Assembly (NCBI GenBank): GCA_019096195.1 | Contig: JAGTXK010000112.1 | Coordinates: forward strand, 1 to 64,000 | DNA length: 64,000 bases | Direction of reading: 5' to 3' | Source: Boletus sp. NGJ | Lineage: Eukaryota > Basidiomycota > Agaricomycetes > Boletales > Boletaceae | Shown: positions 60,051 through 64,000 of the stretch, one piece after another | Position numbering within the stretch: position 1 is the stretch's first letter | How the letters are laid out: each line of letters starts with the position of its first letter | Program-made: the position numbers and the translations under genes | The notes under the pieces: generated by a model | Seen by the model: only the letters and a program-made list of their open reading frames with translations | The model's database searches: none | What the model was told of the DNA's origin: nothing

Positions 60051-62473
60051 ATGGCACGACACAACAAAACCAGCAAAATCAACAGTGTGGCTGCAAAAAT
60101 CAGTCGACTTCAAGAAGAGATACAAAAACTAGAATGTAAGCTGGCCCATTTCATTTATATTGAGTCTAAATATCATCACAGTAGTGCGTGAGAAGAGGAA
60201 TCGACCAACACCAGCCAAGCACCCACCAGCTACTACTAAGCTTATCAGAAGGCCAAAAGGTACTCCCAGTAGGTCACCTCCTAATGGATACAACATTCAA
60301 GAAGCAATGGAGCTTGAGGACAAAAAAGAATATAATGCCTTTGCAGTGTGTATTCATTGCATATACACATTTTTTGGCAATAAATTTAATTTCTAAAGGC
60401 TATTGCATGACATCTGTGTCAAAAATACCTTGATCCAACAAAAATAATGCAAAATCAAGATGAGTTCATGGTCACAATGGTCCTCAAATTGGTACGTAAG
60501 CGAGCTATAGACTCCTCTGAACACATATATTGAGATCAGAGTTGTATACCACTAGGTCCAATGGAGGTTTCCTAAATTAGCCAACTATGTAAATAATTGG
60601 CTGATGCAAGATCTCATGTCCTGCTTTCTTTGCAATCACATTCAGTATTTGAAGAACAGTACTAATCTTGGAGACACTACACAGGGACTTGATGAGGTAA
60701 GTTCCAAATTGAGCTTAATGTTGTAATGCTAAAATATTGTTACTAAGTTCCGTGATATGAATCTCAACGACCTTATAGCATTTGTCAATGGAAATGAACA
60801 ACACAGAGGGTATGCCAGAGAAATGATTGGACAAGATGATCTGAAGTATGAGGGAGATGAACAAGAATAAGAGGACTTGGATGATAACGACTCAGACATC
60901 AATGGACATCATGATGATGATCATACTATCCAGTGAGTCAACTCAAATGTGCCACAATCCAGGCCTGTAAAAAAGTTGCTGAGTTTGAAAAACCCAAAAA
61001 ACATCATATATATTCTCTTTGCATTATAGTACTGTTCGTCTTAGATCTTGGAGTCTAAGGCCAGCAATTGCCAATGGAGGCTGTCGTTAGCAAAGCTTCC
61101 TACCAAGATACAGCAAAGCAAGGGAAGAAGTGCAAAGCCACTCTCAGTGAGTCTGAGATATGTCTTTCTAGATAATTAATGCACATTGCTAGTTTTGATT
61201 TCCAAGTTGCTCGGTATGCTTAGGTTATATCCAAGCATCCTTTGATATAGTACCATACTGATTTAGATCACTTCAATCACTAGGACGAGGGTGAAGAGAC
61301 AACAAAACAATACTGCCTCACCAGACACTGCCCCAATCAGAAGGTGGGCAATGAGAATGAAGACGAGAACAACATTGCCACCAAGTGATGTGGACCTGCC
61401 CTCAAGACAAAAAAACATGGCCTTAGGATTCTGGTAATGTCCTCTAGCTCAAATAAATTCTCATCTGTTTGTTGTTACTCAACTCAAACAAATACACAGG
61501 ACTCAGATGATGATGAAGAATACCAGCCAGATGGTTTGCACACCAATGGTGAATCTTAGACCTCAATGAGTTTGGTCATAAGATGTCCAAGTAATGGGTG
61601 CATGGACATCTTGCCCAACAATCCACCACAACATCTCATTAAATTAATGAAACAACTTGCCATTTTTAAGCATGATGATGATACTGATTCATAAGAATAC
61701 TTGCAACTCAAAGCCTTGGTTTGCATTGAGGTTTGGAAGGCGGGGGAACATGGCTGTCTTATTGAGCATGCACAACACCAAACATGGCCTACATCATTCA
61801 AATGGGATGACATGCCAGCCCAGATCATGATCATTAAGCATAGGGTTGTAGATATCACCACCAACGTATCAGCCAGGGAGCACGACCCAGTTTATCAACA
61901 CTTATTGAAGACACTACAGGATGCTGGCCTTGGGACAAATTTCATCAAGTTGGCCAATGCACCTGTAGTGCCAATGCAAGTCTACTTGAATGCACGGCCT
62001 GAATAGTAAGTAATGTGGAATTTACTCTAAGAAATGACACATTCACACATCATTCTCAGATAAGCTATGGTCCTAAAGGTGCCGCTATCATCAAGTCCAC
62101 CCTCATGCATATCGTAGACCTTGAGAGGACCCCAAGCAACAGCTTTGCACCACTTAGCATTTCTTGTTTCATGCAATACTTCTTGGTGCCATTCACCACT
62201 ACTTACCTCATCTCCCAAGACCTCAAATGTGACCTCAACACGGCCTTGAATGAGATGCTAGACAGTGTGGCTATTGGAGAATCTCTACAATCTGAAGAGG
62301 ACAGCAATGAGGAATTGGACAACATTTTGAAAGTCAATACATATGTGAGGATGTGGGAACACAAAGCTGACATTACAGAATGTCAGAGACAGGACAAAGC
62401 TGATGCAGAAGAAGCCCTCCAAATCAAAAATTTACACAAAGCAGTGCTTCCTTTGCTTTTCCATCAAAACTGA
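60051..62473 (+). pseudogene. CACTA accessory protein, coiled-coil, copy 2
   Basis: Starts MARHNKTSKINSVAAKISRL with QEEIQKLE (60051, a coiled-coil start), intron, VREKRNRPTPAKHPPATTKL, GYNIQEAMELEDKKEYNAFA (60.3 kb), then decayed sequence with an Asp/Glu-rich stretch at about 60.88 kb. A clearer C-terminal part is CIEVWKAGEHGCLIEHAQHQ (61.7 kb), YGPKGAAIIKSTLMHIVDLE, FAPLSISCFMQYFLVPFTTT, DLKCDLNTALNEMLDSVAIG and EECNEELD-like acid runs ending LPLLFHQN, stop at 62471-62473. The same C-terminal pattern occurs in the gene split at 33.6/51.6 kb. It is probably the partner (TnpA-like) protein of the element, by position; no enzymatic motif is seen. Confidence 0.6.
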
Positions 62474-63498
62474 CACCTTACTCCTAGGTACCACCTCTAC
62501 ACATTGCTCAGGCTCAGAATGCAAGTGCATCATATGCTCAGCATGGCACCAGGATATCCTTGTGTCATGCTATGAAGAAGGTCAACAGAGTTGCTGGTAG
62601 TCATAAGCCCATGCAGAGTCAGGCTCACAAAGCTCTGAATTGTGGTTTTCAGGTTGAAAAGCACCCAGTGGTTTGTTCTTATGTCAAACATCCTCATTTA
62701 TCTAACAATCTATGATAGTCTAATGGGAAGCCAGCCCAAAATAAAAGTGTTCCACTCTGCTTCCATTGAAGCACTGGCTGTGCTAGTGGACCTACTCATC
62801 ACCAACTTCTTGAACAAAGATCAACATCTGCCTTTTCATTTCGAAGTCCCACTCATCACCTTCCAGCCATTTCATTTCCCTCAAATCTCTTTGCTTCCAA
62901 GATTGATCTGAATCCCAGGCTATCAGCTCCAGACCTGCTCTGAGTCATTCCATGTTCTTCTTCATATCCTGGAAATGGGAGTCAAGAGTCTCCCAGCTGT
63001 CTTTCGAGTCTCCTCTCTACTAGGTTACAACATCAAATACTTTGACTAGTCCCTCTATTCTTTCCCTGAATGCAAAAGCCCACCTGTGATCCCACACAAT
63101 GTGCGACTAGTAGCAGTCCAGCCATGACTCCAGCATACACTACAAATTTGTCAATTCCTGTACACTACACTTTTTGGAAGTGTTTGCAATCATAATATTG
63201 TGGATTGCACAACTCGGACATATCTGTCTCACTAACAGTGCAATTCAGGAAATGTTGCACTGAATCATCAGTGCTTAGATGTTGGATGACTTAGTAGAAG
63301 TAATGATGATAGTCAGTGCATCCAATGCTTAGTACTCAGTGTAGACAACTCTAAATTTCAGTTATTAATGATCTATGATTCAGGTGTGAGTTTGCACATT
63401 TCAGTGATTCATTGATCACTGAATTCTGGTGTTGAATAATTGAGTCTCAGTTATCTCTCAACTAAAATTCAGAAGATTCAATCATTGTTTTTTGTTTG
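62474..63498. other. Right subterminal part of the CACTA composite
   Basis: No supported gene. Subterminal repeats resembling those at the left end appear near the terminus (TTCAGTGATTC at 63400, TGATCACTGAATTC at 63412). Confidence 0.5.
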
Positions 63499-63515
63499 TT
63501 CTACTACCCATAGTG
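63499..63515 (-). repeat. CACTA terminal inverted repeat, right
   Basis: TTCTACTACCCATAGTG, the inverse of the left terminus with one mismatch; followed directly by GCCA. Confidence 0.9.
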
Positions 63516-63787
63516 GCCAAGCACCCCATTTGCATGGTCCAATGATGGCCAGCAAATTTTTACCATGTTGGACAGCAAAATCAAGTTGTTTGATGTGTCT
63601 ATGGGGTCACAGCTCACCGAATCACAAGTTATTGGCAACAACGTAGACTCTATCGCTTTAGCTGCCAATGGGAAATTCATTGCTACCTTTGCAAGCAGGA
63701 TCATCTTGTTTCTAAACACATCAACTCTCTCTCAGATTGACAGTGTCATCGAGGACAGCCAACATATATGGACAATTGCCATCTCCC
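63516..63787 (+). pseudogene. WD40-repeat protein copy 6, 3' half
   Basis: Continues the exon left at 27117: PSTPFAWSNDGQQIF, KIKLFDVSMGSQLTESQ, NNVDSIALAANGKFIATFAS, LNTSTLSQIDSVIEDSQHIW then TIAIS. CpG sites kept in copies 1-5 are mostly TG or CA here. Homology ends abruptly at about 63787, before the usual PD(N/T)GYLATGL blade, so the last blade and the tail exons are missing. Confidence 0.85.
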
Positions 63788-64000
63788 TGGCATTACAAAA
63801 GTTGCAAAACTTTGACATTGCCCAAAATGGATGAGAGAGCTTATGGGCACATGATGAAAATGAGTCATGCACTATCTTGACGTCATGCTGATATGCCAGA
63901 GCTATTTCTGGTTGAGCTTGTCCTGTAATATGCATGTTGTGGCAGCTACCACTCAGACACTGTCCAGACAACAAAACACAAGTATGTGTCATGTAGATTA
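63788..64000. other. Unrecognised sequence replacing the end of WD40 copy 6
   Basis: CpG-poor and unlike the WD40 3' end or other parts of the window. It could be the edge of a further insertion extending past the window. Confidence 0.4.

Larger units (their letters stand above)
32021..63515. mobile_element. CACTA (EnSpm) DNA transposon composite, 31.5 kb
   Basis: The left end is CACTGTGGGTAGTAGAA (32021). The right end read inward is CACTATGGGTAGTAGAA (from 63515). CACTR termini are the CACTA hallmark. GCCA lies on both outer sides; the family normally makes 2-3 bp duplications, so one base may be chance. Subterminal AT-rich repeats related to TTCAGTGATTC and GATCACTGA occur at 32130-32260 and 63340-63470. 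Inside are two Tnp2-type transposase genes facing each other and two accessory genes facing outward. A KDZ element (34031-51640) is inserted within. The whole is CpG-poor and its genes carry many stops, so it is a relic. Confidence 0.88.

Noticed and set aside
32021-63515. Starship, Helitron or Polinton
   Set aside because: No tyrosine recombinase captain, no Rep/helicase, and no protein-primed polymerase or capsid gene seen. CACTR termini and Tnp2 genes fit CACTA, and the inner core fits KDZ.

Overview
The window is nuclear DNA of a filamentous basidiomycete, most likely an agaricomycete. Genes have short (about 45-80 nt) GT-AG introns. The WD40 paralogues, KDZ transposase and Tnp2-type CACTA transposases are of the kinds seen in mushroom genomes. 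Boletales is a guess from the WD40 family only. No rRNA, tRNA or CRISPR array was recognised.

The window has two halves. Positions 1-27117 are CpG-rich. They hold five copies and the first half of a sixth copy of one WD40 gene family: copies 1-4 on the minus strand at 1-975, 1703-3861, 6330-8455 and 10830-12961, copy 5 on the plus strand at 22951-24743, copy 6 from 26592. Each lies in a duplicated block of about 3 kb. Between copies 4 and 5 is an ordinary single-copy housekeeping stretch (14.7-22.3 kb): a serine/proline-rich protein with a predicted membrane segment, a KAT14/CSRP2BP-like GNAT acetyltransferase, a small DUF2015-type membrane protein and a DUF1771-Smr protein.

Positions 27118-63515 are a nested transposon mass that splits WD40 copy 6; its second half resumes at 63516. 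The mass contains (a) a Ty1/Copia fossil at 27118-32004 with two 292-bp LTRs and an ACCTT target duplication; (b) a 31.5-kb CACTA composite at 32021-63515 with CACT(G/A)TGGGTAGTAGAA termini, two convergent Tnp2 genes and two outward-facing accessory genes; (c) inside it, a KDZ element of about 17.6 kb (34031-51640) bounded by long inverted arrays of a 44-bp repeat, carrying a KDZ transposase, a TET/JBP-like 2-oxoglutarate/Fe(II) dioxygenase relic and at least three further accessory genes; and (d) inside the KDZ element, a CpG-retaining block at about 44.8-45.9 kb that may be a solo LTR.

The mass is strongly CpG-depleted, with TG/CA in place of CG. The change can be followed across the two LTRs of the Copia element and across the two halves of the split WD40 gene. 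This fits mutation driven by cytosine methylation or a RIP-like process, and it is notable that the same block carries a relic of a TET/JBP-type (5-methylcytosine oxidase family) gene.
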